From Rhodocyclaceae bacterium (GTDB lineage Bacteria > Pseudomonadota > Gammaproteobacteria > Burkholderiales > Rhodocyclaceae): DNA of 64,000 nucleotides. The notes beneath the pieces are model-generated. The model did no database searches. It was not told where the DNA came from and saw nothing but the letters and a program-made list of their open reading frames with translations. Position 1 is the first letter of the stretch, and each line of letters begins with the position of its first letter. The stretch spans positions 1-64,000 of the forward strand of contig JADFDU010000002.1 in assembly GCA_018262775.1 (NCBI GenBank), read 5' to 3'. Positions 26,040-35,341 of the stretch are shown here, piece by piece. The translations under genes and the position numbers were made by a program.

Positions 26040-28412
26040 TCAGCCCGACAGGTTGGGTGCGGGAAAGAACATTTTCAGCGGCGATTCTGGTTCGCTGCCT
26101 TCAGGCGGTGGCGGCGGTGGCAGGTTTTCCTTGTAGATCAATTCCGTCGCTTTGCTGCCCGCGTCGCCCGGGCCTTCTGCCGGAGTCTTGATCGTCACTA
26201 ATCCTTCGGGTATGGCCATGAAGGATTCAGGCACGTCTTTCAGGGCTTTTCCCATATAGCCGATCCAGATCGGCAGAGCGGCGGAGCTGCCCGTCTCGCC
26301 GTTGCCGAGCTTCTTTGGCTGGTCGAAGCCAATCCAGGCGATACCGACCAGGGTGGGCTGGTAGCCGCAGAACCAGGCATCGATGAAATCGTTGGTGGTG
26401 CCGGTCTTGCCAGCCAGATCTCCGCGCTTGAGCTGGAGCGCGCGCGTCGCTGTGCCTCGACGCACGACGTCGTGCAGCATGCTGTCCATCAAGTAGGCAT
26501 TGCGCGGATCGATGGCACGCAGGCTTTCGTTGCCGGCTGCGACGGGCTGGGCTTCGGCCAGCACATTGCCCTTGTCGTCGAGGATCTGCTTCACGATGTA
26601 GGGCTGGATGCGGTAGCCGCCGTTGGCGAACACGGCATAGCCGGTCAGTTGCTGCCAGGGGGTGACGCTGCCCGCACCCAACGCCATGGTGAGGTAGGGC
26701 GGGTGCTTGTCGGCATCGAAACCGAAACGGGTGATGTAGTCCTGCGCGTATTGTGTGCCGATCGACTTGAGGATGCGGATGGAAACCAGGTTCTTCGATT
26801 TCGCCAGCGCCGTGCGCATGGGCATCGATCCTTCGTATTTCCCGTCGTAATTTCTCGGTTCCCACGCCTGGCTGCCGGTCTCGGCGGCGGACACGATCAG
26901 TGGTTCGTCCTGGATGACGCTGGCCGGCGTAAAGCCTTTTTCGAGCGCGGCGGAATAGATGAAAGGCTTGAAGCTGGAGCCCGGCTGGCGCCAGGCCTGG
27001 GTGACATGGTTAAATTTGTTGCGATTGAAGTCGAATCCGCCCACCAGGGCGCGGATGGCACCATCCACCGGGCTGGCAGCGACGAAGGCGGCCTCGACCT
27101 CCGGCAGTTGCAGAATCTGCCAGTTTCCCTTGTCGTCCTTGTGCACATACACAAGTGCGCCCCGGCGCAGGCGCTTGTTGGCGGGCGCCTTTTCATCCAG
27201 CATGCGCTGGGCGAACTTCAAGCCGTCGCCAGATACCTGCACGATTTCGCCGCCGCGCCGATAGACCTTTACCAGCTTCGAGTCGGCTTCAAGAATCACT
27301 GCGGCATAGATGTCGTCAGAATCGGGTTCATCCTGCAGTGCCTCTTCCAGGGTTTCGTCCGAAGCGCTGCCTGGCGTGCCGAGGTCCGCGTAGCCCTTGG
27401 CGCCCCGATAACCATGGCGCTTGTCGTAATCGAGCACGCCTCGCCTCAGACTGGCGTAGGCCGCTTCCTGGTCCGCCTTGAGAATGGTGGTGATGACGCG
27501 CAGTCCTCGCGTGTAGGTCTCTTCATGGAAACTCTCGAAAGCCATCTGTCGTGCCATTTCAGCAACGTAGTCGGCTCGTACCGCGAATTCGTTGGCGTCG
27601 CGCTTGATGCGTAGATCCAGTAACTGTGCCTCCGCCAGTTGCGCGTTGTTGATGAAACCCAGTTCATGCATACGACGCAGGACATAGAGTTGGCGCAGCT
27701 TGGCGCGCTTGGGGTTGGCGACGGGATTGAAGCTGGAGGGAGCCTTTGGCAGGCCGGCCAGCATGGCGGCTTCCGCCAGGCTGATGTTTTTCAGCGGCTT
27801 GCCGAAATAGATTTGCGCCGCGGCGGCAAAGCCGTAGGCGCGCTGCCCGAGATAGATCTGATTGATGTAGATGTCGAGGATATCGTCCTTGGACAGGTTG
27901 TTTTCGATCTTGAAGGCGAGCAGTGCTTCATACACCTTGCGCGACAGCGTCTTCTCTCTCGAGAGGAAGAAGTTGCGGGCCACCTGCATGGTGATGGTGC
28001 TGGCACCCTGCCGTTTGCCGCCGCTGGTGAAATTCGCATAGGCGGCGCGTAGCACGCCCAGCGTGTCTACGCCGGGGTGTTGATAGAAGCGTTCGTCCTC
28101 GGCCGCCAGAATGGCCTGTTTCATGACCTGCGGTACGTCTTCGATGCTTACGAGCGCACGCCGCTCTTCGCCGAATTCGCCGATCAAATAACCATCGGCG
28201 GTATAAACGCGCAGGGGAATTTTCGGCCGGTAGTCGGTCAGCACTTCGATCGAGGGCAGTTGGGGATAGGCCAGGATGACGATGATGGCCAGCAAGGCAA
28301 TGCCCATGAGGGCAAGGCCAGCCAGGATCAGAATGGGATAGGCTATCCAGCGCAGTACGGTGGGCAAGGATGTACTCAATGCATATCGGAAGCGCGCAAT
28401 TATATGCCCCAC
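26040..28412 (-). CDS. mrcA: penicillin-binding protein 1A (bifunctional transglycosylase/transpeptidase)
   Basis: A 790-residue class A PBP that polymerises and cross-links peptidoglycan. A membrane anchor (about residues 21-50) is followed by the GT51 domain with EDERFYQHPGVD and QGASTITMQVARNFFLS. The transpeptidase has SSFKP (nucleophile Ser), KSKNL and KTGTTND. The start is GTG 28412; no in-frame ATG lies nearby. It faces pilM across a 198-bp AT-rich gap, the usual order in beta- and gammaproteobacteria. Confidence 0.96.
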   Translation of the reverse strand: MGHIIARFRYALSTSLPTVLRWIAYPILILAGLALMGIALLAIIVILAYPQLPSIEVLTDYRPKIPLRVYTADGYLIGEFGEERRALVSIEDVPQVMKQAILAAEDERFYQHPGVDTLGVLRAAYANFTSGGKRQGASTITMQVARNFFLSREKTLSRKVYEALLAFKIENNLSKDDILDIYINQIYLGQRAYGFAAAAQIYFGKPLKNISLAEAAMLAGLPKAPSSFNPVANPKRAKLRQLYVLRRMHELGFINNAQLAEAQLLDLRIKRDANEFAVRADYVAEMARQMAFESFHEETYTRGLRVITTILKADQEAAYASLRRGVLDYDKRHGYRGAKGYADLGTPGSASDETLEEALQDEPDSDDIYAAVILEADSKLVKVYRRGGEIVQVSGDGLKFAQRMLDEKAPANKRLRRGALVYVHKDDKGNWQILQLPEVEAAFVAASPVDGAIRALVGGFDFNRNKFNHVTQAWRQPGSSFKPFIYSAALEKGFTPASVIQDEPLIVSAAETGSQAWEPRNYDGKYEGSMPMRTALAKSKNLVSIRILKSIGTQYAQDYITRFGFDADKHPPYLTMALGAGSVTPWQQLTGYAVFANGGYRIQPYIVKQILDDKGNVLAEAQPVAAGNESLRAIDPRNAYLMDSMLHDVVRRGTATRALQLKRGDLAGKTGTTNDFIDAWFCGYQPTLVGIAWIGFDQPKKLGNGETGSSAALPIWIGYMGKALKDVPESFMAIPEGLVTIKTPAEGPGDAGSKATELIYKENLPPPPPPEGSEPESPLKMFFPAPNLSG

Positions 28413-28465
28413 CCGCCCATGCGTGACGGCCCAGAGTGAACCCAGGCGCTTTTCAATGCTATTTA

Positions 28466-28480
28466 ATCTAATTATTAGAT
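28466..28480. promoter_or_regulatory. AT-rich palindrome in the mrcA-pilM gap
   Basis: ATCTAAT-T-ATTAGAT is a perfect 7-bp inverted repeat. It lies 53 bp upstream of the mrcA start and about 95 bp upstream of the pilM promoter. Its AT content contrasts sharply with the surroundings. It may be a regulator site or part of the mrcA promoter. A hairpin, GTGTCG with CGACAC, lies at 28526-28545 in the same gap. No regulator can be named. Confidence 0.4.
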
Positions 28481-28562
28481 AATATAATCAAATGGTTGTT
28501 GCTGTGCTGAGAGAGCGGTCGCGTAGTGTCGGGGGAAAGCGACACCAGAAAGGAAAAAACAC

Positions 28563-28591
28563 TTTACATAAACCATAGTTGTTGCTAGGAT
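28563..28591 (+). promoter_or_regulatory. putative sigma70 promoter of pilMNOPQ
   Basis: TTTACA (28563-28568) and TAGGAT (28586-28591) are separated by exactly 17 bases. The start would be near 28598, only about a dozen bases before the first ATG of pilM. This favours the downstream TTG start with its own ribosome site. Confidence 0.55.
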
Positions 28592-28610
28592 TTAATGTAA
28601 ATTATCTGTA

Positions 28611-29726
28611 ATGCGCCTAACTAACGAGAATTCAAAAGGATTTTCCTTGCAGATAGATCTCTCAATATTCAACCCGAAGGCGCGTCCGCTATTGGGACTC
28701 GATATCAGTTCCTCGTCCGTGAAGATGGTCGAACTGGCGGAGGCGGCAAAAGGGAGCTACAGGATCGAACGCTACGCGATCGAGACCCTGCCACGCGATG
28801 CAGTGGTGGATGGCAACATCACCAACCTCGAGACGGTGGCAGAGGCGGTCAAGCGTGCCTGGAAGCGCATGGGGACCTCGACCAAATATGTTGCCATGGC
28901 GCTACCGGCCGCTGCCGTTATTACTAAGAAAATTATTGTGCCGGCGGGGCAGCGCGATCGCGAACTTGAATTCCAGGTCGAGTCGGAGGCCAACCAGTAC
29001 ATCCCTTTCGCACTTGACGAAGTGAATCTGGATTTCCAGGTGGTCGGCCCGGCGCCGAGCAGCCCCGAGGACGTGGAGGTATTGATCGCTGCTTCGCGCA
29101 AGGAAAAGGTTGAGGACCGGGTCGCTGTGGCCGAGGCGGCAGGCTTGAAGCCCTTGGTAATGGATGTCGAGTCTTATGCTGCGCAGGCGGCATTCGAACT
29201 GGTCGAAAGTCAGTTCCCCGATGGCGGTCAGAACCAGACCCTCGCACTGGTCGACATCGGCGCGAATGTCATGAACGTCACCATCCTGCGCAATGACCAG
29301 CCCGTCTATGCGCGTGAGCAGGCATTCGGTGGTAGTCAGCTGACGCAGGACATCGTGCGCCAGTACGGCATGAGCCAGGAAGAGGCCGAAACCGCCAAGC
29401 GGACAGGCAACCTGCCCGAGAATTTCGAATCGGATCTGTTGCGGCCTTTCCTGGACAACCTTGCGCTGGAAGTTTCGCGAGCCTTGCAGTTCTTCTTTAC
29501 TTCAACCCAGTTCAATCAGGTCGATCATATCGTTTTGGCCGGTGGCTGCGCCGTGATTCCCGGCGTGGATGAAGCCGTGTCGGAGCGCACGCAGATCAGC
29601 ACGGTTGTCGCCAATCCCTTTGCCAACATGGCACTGTCCCAGCGCATTCGTCCGAAAAATCTTGCGACAGACGCCCCCTCGCTACTTGTTGCCTGTGGCC
29701 TTGCGTTGCGGAGGTTCGACCAGTGA
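28611..29726 (+). CDS. pilM: type IV pilus inner-membrane assembly protein PilM
   Basis: Actin-like cytoplasmic protein that binds the PilN N-terminus in the pilus alignment complex. It has the ATPase-fold core with LLGLDISSSSVKMVELAE, ALVDIGANVMNVTIL and LAGGCAVIPGVDE. From ATG 28611 it has 371 residues. That ATG has no ribosome site, whereas TTG 28647 has AAAAGGA six bases upstream and gives a 359-residue protein starting near the family's usual N-terminus. The true start may therefore be 28647. The gene begins the tightly packed pilMNOPQ operon; its stop overlaps the pilN GTG. Confidence 0.93.
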   Translation: MRLTNENSKGFSLQIDLSIFNPKARPLLGLDISSSSVKMVELAEAAKGSYRIERYAIETLPRDAVVDGNITNLETVAEAVKRAWKRMGTSTKYVAMALPAAAVITKKIIVPAGQRDRELEFQVESEANQYIPFALDEVNLDFQVVGPAPSSPEDVEVLIAASRKEKVEDRVAVAEAAGLKPLVMDVESYAAQAAFELVESQFPDGGQNQTLALVDIGANVMNVTILRNDQPVYAREQAFGGSQLTQDIVRQYGMSQEEAETAKRTGNLPENFESDLLRPFLDNLALEVSRALQFFFTSTQFNQVDHIVLAGGCAVIPGVDEAVSERTQISTVVANPFANMALSQRIRPKNLATDAPSLLVACGLALRRFDQ

Positions 29727-30331
29727 TCCGCATCAATCTACTGCCCCACCGCGAGGAAAAGCGCAAAGCCCAGCGCCAGCAGTTCTTCGCGCTGTCCGGC
29801 CTGATTGCCGTCCTCGCCATTCTCATTATCGTGATGGTGCATGGCGTGATCGCCGGCTACATCAGCCAACAGGAACACAAGAACGAGTTCCTCAAGAAAG
29901 AGATTGCGGCCCTGGACAAGGAAATCGACGAGATCAAGCGCTTGAAGGAACAGACCAGCGCGATGTTGGCCAGGAAAGGCGTGATCGAGTCCCTGCAGGG
30001 CAGTCGTGCCGAAACCGTGCGGCTGTTCAACGAACTTGCACGCCAGGTGCCTTCCGGCATCTATCTGAAATCGATCAAGCAAGCTGGAAACAAAATCGGC
30101 ATTATCGGAGTTGCGCAGTCGAATGCCAGAGTATCGAATCTGATGCGCAATCTCGAGGCATCGCCGCTGCTAGAGCGGCCCGATCTCGTCGAAATCAAGG
30201 CGGTGACTGTGGGCAACCGGCGCTATGCGGAATTCAATCTGAACGTTTTCATTACCAGGGCGGCAGCCGAGGCGGCTGATAAGCTACAAGCACCCGGAAA
30301 GCGGCCTTCGACGCAGGATAAGAAAGCATGA
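29723..30331 (+). CDS. pilN: type IV pilus assembly protein PilN
   Basis: A 202-residue bitopic inner-membrane protein. Its cytoplasmic tail begins MIRINLLPHRE, the INLLP motif that docks into PilM. One membrane helix follows (ALSGLIAVLAILIIVMVHGV), then a periplasmic coiled coil (NEFLKKEIAALDKEIDEIKR) and a ferredoxin-like domain with PSGIYLKSIKQ. The start is GTG 29723, overlapping the pilM stop; the pilO start overlaps its end by 4 bp. PilN and PilO form the periplasmic heterodimer of the alignment complex. Confidence 0.95.
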   Translation: MIRINLLPHREEKRKAQRQQFFALSGLIAVLAILIIVMVHGVIAGYISQQEHKNEFLKKEIAALDKEIDEIKRLKEQTSAMLARKGVIESLQGSRAETVRLFNELARQVPSGIYLKSIKQAGNKIGIIGVAQSNARVSNLMRNLEASPLLERPDLVEIKAVTVGNRRYAEFNLNVFITRAAAEAADKLQAPGKRPSTQDKKA

Positions 30332-31020
30332 AGAAGCCCAACATGCCCAAAATGCCGGCGATCCCCAGTATCGATTTCCGCGCGCTCGCCGAAGACTTCA
30401 AATCCCTTGATCCGAAGGATATCGGCGCGTGGCCAATGCTGCCGCGGGTGGCGGTACTGTTCGGACTGTTCGTGGCCCTGCTTGTCGGCGGCTGGTGGTT
30501 CGACTGGAATGCGCAACTCGAGGAGTTGGAGACCAAGCACCAGCAGGAAGCCAAGTACAAGGACGAGTATCTGGATAAAAAGAAGCAGGCCGTGAATCTC
30601 GATGAGTACCGCAAGCAGTTGGCCGATATCGACAAGTCCTTCGGTGCGCTGCTCAAACAACTGCCGAACAAGGCCGAGATGGAGGCCCTGCTGATTGACA
30701 TCAACCAGGCGGGGCTGGGACGAGGACTGCAGTTCGAGTTGTTCAAGCCCGGCAAAGAGACGACCCGGGATTTCTATGCCGAGTTGCCAATTGCTCTGAA
30801 GATTACGGGCACATATCACGACCTCGGCGCTTTTTCAGCGGACATTGCGAAACTGTCGCGCATCGTGTCTCTGACCAATATTGCCGTCGTCCCTGACAAG
30901 GGCGGGCTGCTCAAGATGGACGCCACGGCGATGACGTATCGCTATCTTGATGAAGAGGAACTGGCCGCGCAGCGCAGGGCGAAGACGGCCCAGAACAAAG
31001 CCAAGGGAGCCAGGAAATGA
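30328..31020 (+). CDS. pilO: type IV pilus assembly protein PilO
   Basis: A 230-residue bitopic inner-membrane partner of PilN. One transmembrane helix (RVAVLFGLFVALLVGGWWF) follows a cytoplasmic N-terminus. Then come a coiled coil (EELETKHQQEAKYKDEYLDK) and the PilO periplasmic domain with QLPNKAEMEALLIDINQAGL and ELPIALKITGTYHDLGAFSA. It overlaps pilN and pilP by 4 bp each, consistent with stoichiometric expression. Confidence 0.95.
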   Translation: MKKPNMPKMPAIPSIDFRALAEDFKSLDPKDIGAWPMLPRVAVLFGLFVALLVGGWWFDWNAQLEELETKHQQEAKYKDEYLDKKKQAVNLDEYRKQLADIDKSFGALLKQLPNKAEMEALLIDINQAGLGRGLQFELFKPGKETTRDFYAELPIALKITGTYHDLGAFSADIAKLSRIVSLTNIAVVPDKGGLLKMDATAMTYRYLDEEELAAQRRAKTAQNKAKGARK

Positions 31021-31544
31021 AGCGCGCAGCCATCATCCTGGTCTGTCTTGGCTTGATGACGGCATGCGGCGGCGAAGATCACCAGGATCTGCGCCAATGG
31101 ATGAAGGATTCAACCAAGGACTTCAAAGGCAAAATACCGCCCTTGCCCGGACTCAAGAGCTTTCCTCCAGTAGCATATGAGGCCGGCGATTTGGTCGATC
31201 CATACAATGTCTCCAAGATCGAGCCGGAACGGAAGGCGGGCGGCGGGGGCATCAAGCCCGACCTCGACCGGCGGAAAGAGCCGCTTGAAGCCTATCCGCT
31301 GGAATCCCTGAAGATGGTGGGTACGCTGAAGATGGGCAAGATGGTGCATGCCCTGATTCAGGCTGACAAGAATTTGCATCAGGTAAAGATCGGGAACTAC
31401 ATGGGACAAAACTTCGGAATCATTACCGATATCAGCGAGACCGAGGTACAACTGAAAGAGCTGGTTCCTGATTCGCTGGGGGACTACTCTGAGCGCACAA
31501 GCACATTGCAGTTGCAGGAAAAGCAGCAGGAGGGCAGGAAATGA
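31017..31544 (+). CDS. pilP: type IV pilus assembly lipoprotein PilP
   Basis: A 175-residue lipoprotein with signal ILVCLGLMTACGG. It joins the inner-membrane PilNO dimer to the PilQ secretin. The disordered N-terminal half includes KIPPLPGLKSFPP, and the C-terminal beta domain contains LESLKMVGTLKMGKMVHALI and GNYMGQNFGIITDISETEV, as in the family. Its 4-bp overlap with pilQ suggests coupled translation. Confidence 0.95.
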   Translation: MKRAAIILVCLGLMTACGGEDHQDLRQWMKDSTKDFKGKIPPLPGLKSFPPVAYEAGDLVDPYNVSKIEPERKAGGGGIKPDLDRRKEPLEAYPLESLKMVGTLKMGKMVHALIQADKNLHQVKIGNYMGQNFGIITDISETEVQLKELVPDSLGDYSERTSTLQLQEKQQEGRK

Positions 31545-33661
31545 ATACCATGAAAACGATTATCCGGCGGTTTTTTCTACCCTTGAGCTTGCTGCTGATT
31601 CAGCCGGCATGGGCGCAGAACGCCATTGAGGCACTGGGCGTGAGCCAGCAGGGCAGCGACGTCGTCCTGAAATTGACGACCCGTCAGCCCTTGGCGGCAG
31701 TGCCGGCCAGTTTCAGCGTGGCCAAACCGCCGCGCATTGCGTTCGATTTCCCCGGTGTCACGAATGAGCTTGGCCGGAATGCGCAGACCCTGAACGAAGG
31801 GGACGTGCGCAGCATCAATCTGGTCCAGGTGGGTGATCGGACCCGTGTCGTGCTGAACCTGAAACAGGTTCGCCAAGCGGCAGCACGCATCGAGGGAAAT
31901 GATTTATTCATTACCGTCAGCGGTGAGACTGCCGGCGCCGCCACAAAGGCCGAGAACGCAGGCGCGCAACGCTTTGCGGAAGCCAGGCCGTCGGCGGCTA
32001 TGGCCAGCATCCGGGACATCAATTTCCGTCGCGGAAAAAATGGTGAAGGCCGCATCGTCGTCGATCTATCCGAAAACAATGTGGGGATCGATATCCGCCA
32101 ACAGGGCCCCAATTTGGTGGTCGAATTCATGAAAACTTCCTTGCCGGACACATTGCGCCGCCGCCTGGATGTAACGGATTTTGCGACGCCCATTACCACG
32201 GTGAACACGCAGTCTCAAGGCGACAATATTCGCATGGTGATCTCACCCAAGGGGTTGTGGGAACATAACGCCTATCAGAGCGACAATCAATTTGTTGTCG
32301 AGGTGAAGCAACTGGTTGAGGATCCGAATAAGCTCGTGCAGGGTAGCCGCCGCGGCTACCAGGGCGAGAAGCTCTCCCTGAACTTCCAGAACATCGACGT
32401 TCGCGCCGTCCTGCAGGTCATTGCCGACTTCACGGACTTCAATATCATTACCAGCGATACCGTCGGCGGCAGCCTGACGTTGCGCCTCAAGGATGTACCC
32501 TGGGATCAAGCCCTCGACATCATTTTGCAGGCCAAGGGCCTGGATATGCGCAAGAACGGCAACGTCATCTGGATCGCCCCGCGCGACGAGCTGGCTGCCA
32601 AGGAAAAACTACAGCTAGAGTCACGCCAGCAGATTACGGATCTGGAGCCGGTTCGTACCGAAACGTTTCAACTGAACTACCACAAGGCCAAGACAGTCTT
32701 TGATTTCCTCAAGAACAAGGATCAAACTGCCCTGTCCAAGCGTGGTACGGTAATTGTCGATGAGCGTACGAACAAGCTCTTTGTTACAGATGTGCCCTCC
32801 CGTCTCGAGGATGTCCGCAGGCTGATATCAGAAATCGATCTGCCTGCACGCCAGGTGATGATCGAAGCGCGGATTGTCGAGGCGGAAGATAATTTCACCA
32901 AGAACGTGGGTGTCCGTTTCGGCTTTCACGACAATCCCCTTGTTGGCCGCAAGACGATCGGCGGGAGCGGCATCCGCTACGGTGTTGGAGGTGGCTTGGC
33001 GGACACGGGCTTTCATACCGGTCAGACCAGTACGACTCCGGACTTCATTACGGACGCTTCCTCGGTCAATCTGCCGGCAACTGCCATTGCAGGCAAACAG
33101 GCCGGCCAGTTCTCCCTTGTTTTGTTCAACAGTGCAGCGACACGCTTCCTGAATCTTGAGATTAGCGCACTGGAAGCAGACGGCAAGGGCAAGATCATTT
33201 CCAGCCCGCGCGTCGTCACGGCAGACCAGGTGGAAGCACTCATCGAACAGGGTGTTGAAATTCCCTATCAGCAGGCAACCAGTTCCGGCGCCACCAGTGT
33301 CTCTTTCCGCAAGGCGAACCTGGCACTCAAGGTCAAGCCGCAAATCACTCCGGATGGCCGGGTCAACTTGACAGTCGATGTCAACAAAGATTCACCAAAT
33401 ACCAAAATTGCAACAGGTGCCGGAGTGGCGATCGATACCAAGCATGTCAAGACGGAAGTGCTGGTCGAAAATGGCGGAACGGTTGTCATAGGTGGTATTT
33501 ATACTCAGGATGAGAGCACTATCACCAGTAGAGTGCCCGTTCTTGGTGATCTGCCGTATGTTGGGTTCCTTTTCAAAACCAACGAAAAGAAAGACAACAA
33601 AACCGAGTTGTTGGTCTTCATTACACCCAAGATCATCAGTGAATCGCTCAGCATGCGCTGA
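31541..33661 (+). CDS. pilQ: type IV pilus secretin PilQ
   Basis: A 706-residue outer membrane secretin through which the pilus passes. A signal peptide (LSLLLIQPAWA) is followed by two AMIN domains that bind peptidoglycan (about residues 28-130 and 150-255). N0/N1 domains contain ISLNFQNIDVRAVL-like sequence (KLSLNFQNIDVRAVLQVIAD). The secretin core has EARIVEAEDNFTKNVGVRFG, VEIPYQQATSSGATSVSFRK and GGTVVIGGIYTQDE. It ends the pilMNOPQ operon before a strong terminator. Confidence 0.97.
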   Translation: MNTMKTIIRRFFLPLSLLLIQPAWAQNAIEALGVSQQGSDVVLKLTTRQPLAAVPASFSVAKPPRIAFDFPGVTNELGRNAQTLNEGDVRSINLVQVGDRTRVVLNLKQVRQAAARIEGNDLFITVSGETAGAATKAENAGAQRFAEARPSAAMASIRDINFRRGKNGEGRIVVDLSENNVGIDIRQQGPNLVVEFMKTSLPDTLRRRLDVTDFATPITTVNTQSQGDNIRMVISPKGLWEHNAYQSDNQFVVEVKQLVEDPNKLVQGSRRGYQGEKLSLNFQNIDVRAVLQVIADFTDFNIITSDTVGGSLTLRLKDVPWDQALDIILQAKGLDMRKNGNVIWIAPRDELAAKEKLQLESRQQITDLEPVRTETFQLNYHKAKTVFDFLKNKDQTALSKRGTVIVDERTNKLFVTDVPSRLEDVRRLISEIDLPARQVMIEARIVEAEDNFTKNVGVRFGFHDNPLVGRKTIGGSGIRYGVGGGLADTGFHTGQTSTTPDFITDASSVNLPATAIAGKQAGQFSLVLFNSAATRFLNLEISALEADGKGKIISSPRVVTADQVEALIEQGVEIPYQQATSSGATSVSFRKANLALKVKPQITPDGRVNLTVDVNKDSPNTKIATGAGVAIDTKHVKTEVLVENGGTVVIGGIYTQDESTITSRVPVLGDLPYVGFLFKTNEKKDNKTELLVFITPKIISESLSMR

Positions 33662-33678
33662 GCTCGCTGCAGGGTATG

Positions 33679-33709
33679 AAGGGCCGGCTAAGCCGGCCCT
33701 TCTTTTTTT
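33679..33709 (+). terminator. intrinsic terminator after pilQ
   Basis: A perfect 11-bp inverted repeat (AAGGGCCGGCT and AGCCGGCCCTT) is followed by C and seven T residues, 18 bp after the pilQ stop. It separates the pilus operon from aroK. Confidence 0.93.
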
Positions 33710-33740
33710 CGGCGTACTGTACGCCTGATAAAATCCCCTC

Positions 33741-34268
33741 GTGAAAAGCTGCAACAACATCTACCTGATTGGCCTGATGGGTGCGGGCAAATCGACGATC
33801 GGCCGGCAGCTGGCGCGGCGCTTGCAGAAACGCTTCGTCGATTGCGACCACGAAATCGAAGCGCGTACAGGCGTTCGCATACCCCTGATCTTCGAAATCG
33901 AGGGCGAACCGGGCTTTCGCCGGCGGGAATCCCAGGTGCTGCAGGAACTGGCTGCTGAAGAAGGGTTAGTCCTGGCCACCGGCGGCGGTGCTGTGCTCGA
34001 TTCCGGGAACAGAAAATGCCTGTCTGATACCGGCCTGGTGGTTTACTTGTGCGCGCCGCCCGAGGAGTTATACGCCCGCACGCGGCATGACCGCAACCGC
34101 CCCTTGTTGCAGGTGGCCGACCCCCTCGGCAAACTCCGCGAGCTTTATGCCACGCGCGATCCGCTCTATCGCGTCGTGGCTGATATCATATTCGAGGGGG
34201 GGCGACGTGCGCCGCTGGCGGTTGCGCGACTACTCGAGCTGGAAATCCGAAAAAAATGCGATCTTTAA
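33741..34268 (+). CDS. aroK: shikimate kinase
   Basis: Phosphorylates shikimate in the chorismate pathway. The 175-residue product has Walker [10 protein letters not shown], the shikimate-binding DCDHEIE (Asp-x-Asp region) and FRRRES, and GGGAVL. The start is GTG 33741. A GGC-rich C-terminus runs into aroB, which starts 13 bp before its stop. The aroK-aroB pair after pilQ is a conserved proteobacterial arrangement. Confidence 0.96.
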   Translation: MKSCNNIYLIGLMGAGKSTIGRQLARRLQKRFVDCDHEIEARTGVRIPLIFEIEGEPGFRRRESQVLQELAAEEGLVLATGGGAVLDSGNRKCLSDTGLVVYLCAPPEELYARTRHDRNRPLLQVADPLGKLRELYATRDPLYRVVADIIFEGGRRAPLAVARLLELEIRKKCDL

Positions 34269-35341
34269 CCGTTGATCTGGATGCGCGAAGCTATCCCATA
34301 CACATCGGCGCCGGCCTGCTGGCCAGGACGGATGTCATTCAGGCGCATTTGAAGGCACCGCTGGTTGCGGTCGTCAGCAATGAAACCGTAGCCCCTCTTT
34401 ACTTGGCCGGCATTTCCAGCGCGTTGCGCGACCAGGGCGTACGGATCACCGAGATCATTCTGCCCGACGGAGAGTTGCACAAGGACTGGCAAACGCTGAA
34501 CCGCATTTACGACGGGCTCCTGAACAACCGCTGCGAGCGCGCGACGACTGTCATCGCGCTGGGCGGCGGCGTCGTCGGCGATCTTGCCGGCTTTGCCGCC
34601 GCCACTTACCAGCGCGGCGTGCCCTTCATACAGTTACCGACTACGCTGCTGGCGCAAGTCGACTCCTCGGTGGGTGGCAAGACCGGCATCAACCATCCGC
34701 TCGGCAAGAACATGATCGGGGCTTTCCATCAGCCGCGTCTGGTACTGGCCGACACGGATACCCTTAAGACATTGCCCGACCGGGAATTGCACGCAGGCCT
34801 GGCCGAAGTCATCAAGTACGGCCTGGTTCGCGATGCGTCCTTTTTCGATTGGATCGAGTCGAACATGGATAAGTTGCTGGCGCGGGAAACCGGAGCGCTG
34901 ACATACGCCATCGAGCGTTCCTGCATCAACAAGGCCCAGATCGTGGCGGAAGATGAAAGGGAAGCGGGTGTTCGCGCCCTGCTCAATCTCGGCCACACGT
35001 TCGGCCATGCCATCGAGGCAGGGTTGGGTTTCGGCGACTGGCTGCATGGCGAGGCCGTCGCGGCTGGCACCGTCATGGCGGCTGAGCTGTCCCGCAGGCT
35101 GGGATGGCTCTCTAGCGCAGACTGCGTCAGAACCACTGCCCTGCTGCAGCAGGCAGGTTTACCAACGCAGGGGCCTGCGCTGGGTGCAGACCGATACCTG
35201 GATCTGATGGCCCTCGACAAAAAAGTCACTGCGGGAAAGATGCGCTTGGTGCTGCTCAAAGGGATCGGCGAAGGTGTCGTCTGTACTGAAATCGGAGCGA
35301 ATGATATGCGTGCCGCCATCGAAGCGTGCTGCCATGGCTGA
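34256..35341 (+). CDS. aroB: 3-dehydroquinate synthase
   Basis: Forms 3-dehydroquinate from DAHP with NAD and a divalent metal. The 361-residue product shows [41 protein letters not shown] and the metal-binding [17 protein letters not shown]. The length is typical. It overlaps aroK at its start, and dgt starts 8 bp before its stop, so aroK-aroB-dgt is one compact transcript. Confidence 0.97.
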   Translation: MRSLTVDLDARSYPIHIGAGLLARTDVIQAHLKAPLVAVVSNETVAPLYLAGISSALRDQGVRITEIILPDGELHKDWQTLNRIYDGLLNNRCERATTVIALGGGVVGDLAGFAAATYQRGVPFIQLPTTLLAQVDSSVGGKTGINHPLGKNMIGAFHQPRLVLADTDTLKTLPDRELHAGLAEVIKYGLVRDASFFDWIESNMDKLLARETGALTYAIERSCINKAQIVAEDEREAGVRALLNLGHTFGHAIEAGLGFGDWLHGEAVAAGTVMAAELSRRLGWLSSADCVRTTALLQQAGLPTQGPALGADRYLDLMALDKKVTAGKMRLVLLKGIGEGVVCTEIGANDMRAAIEACCHG

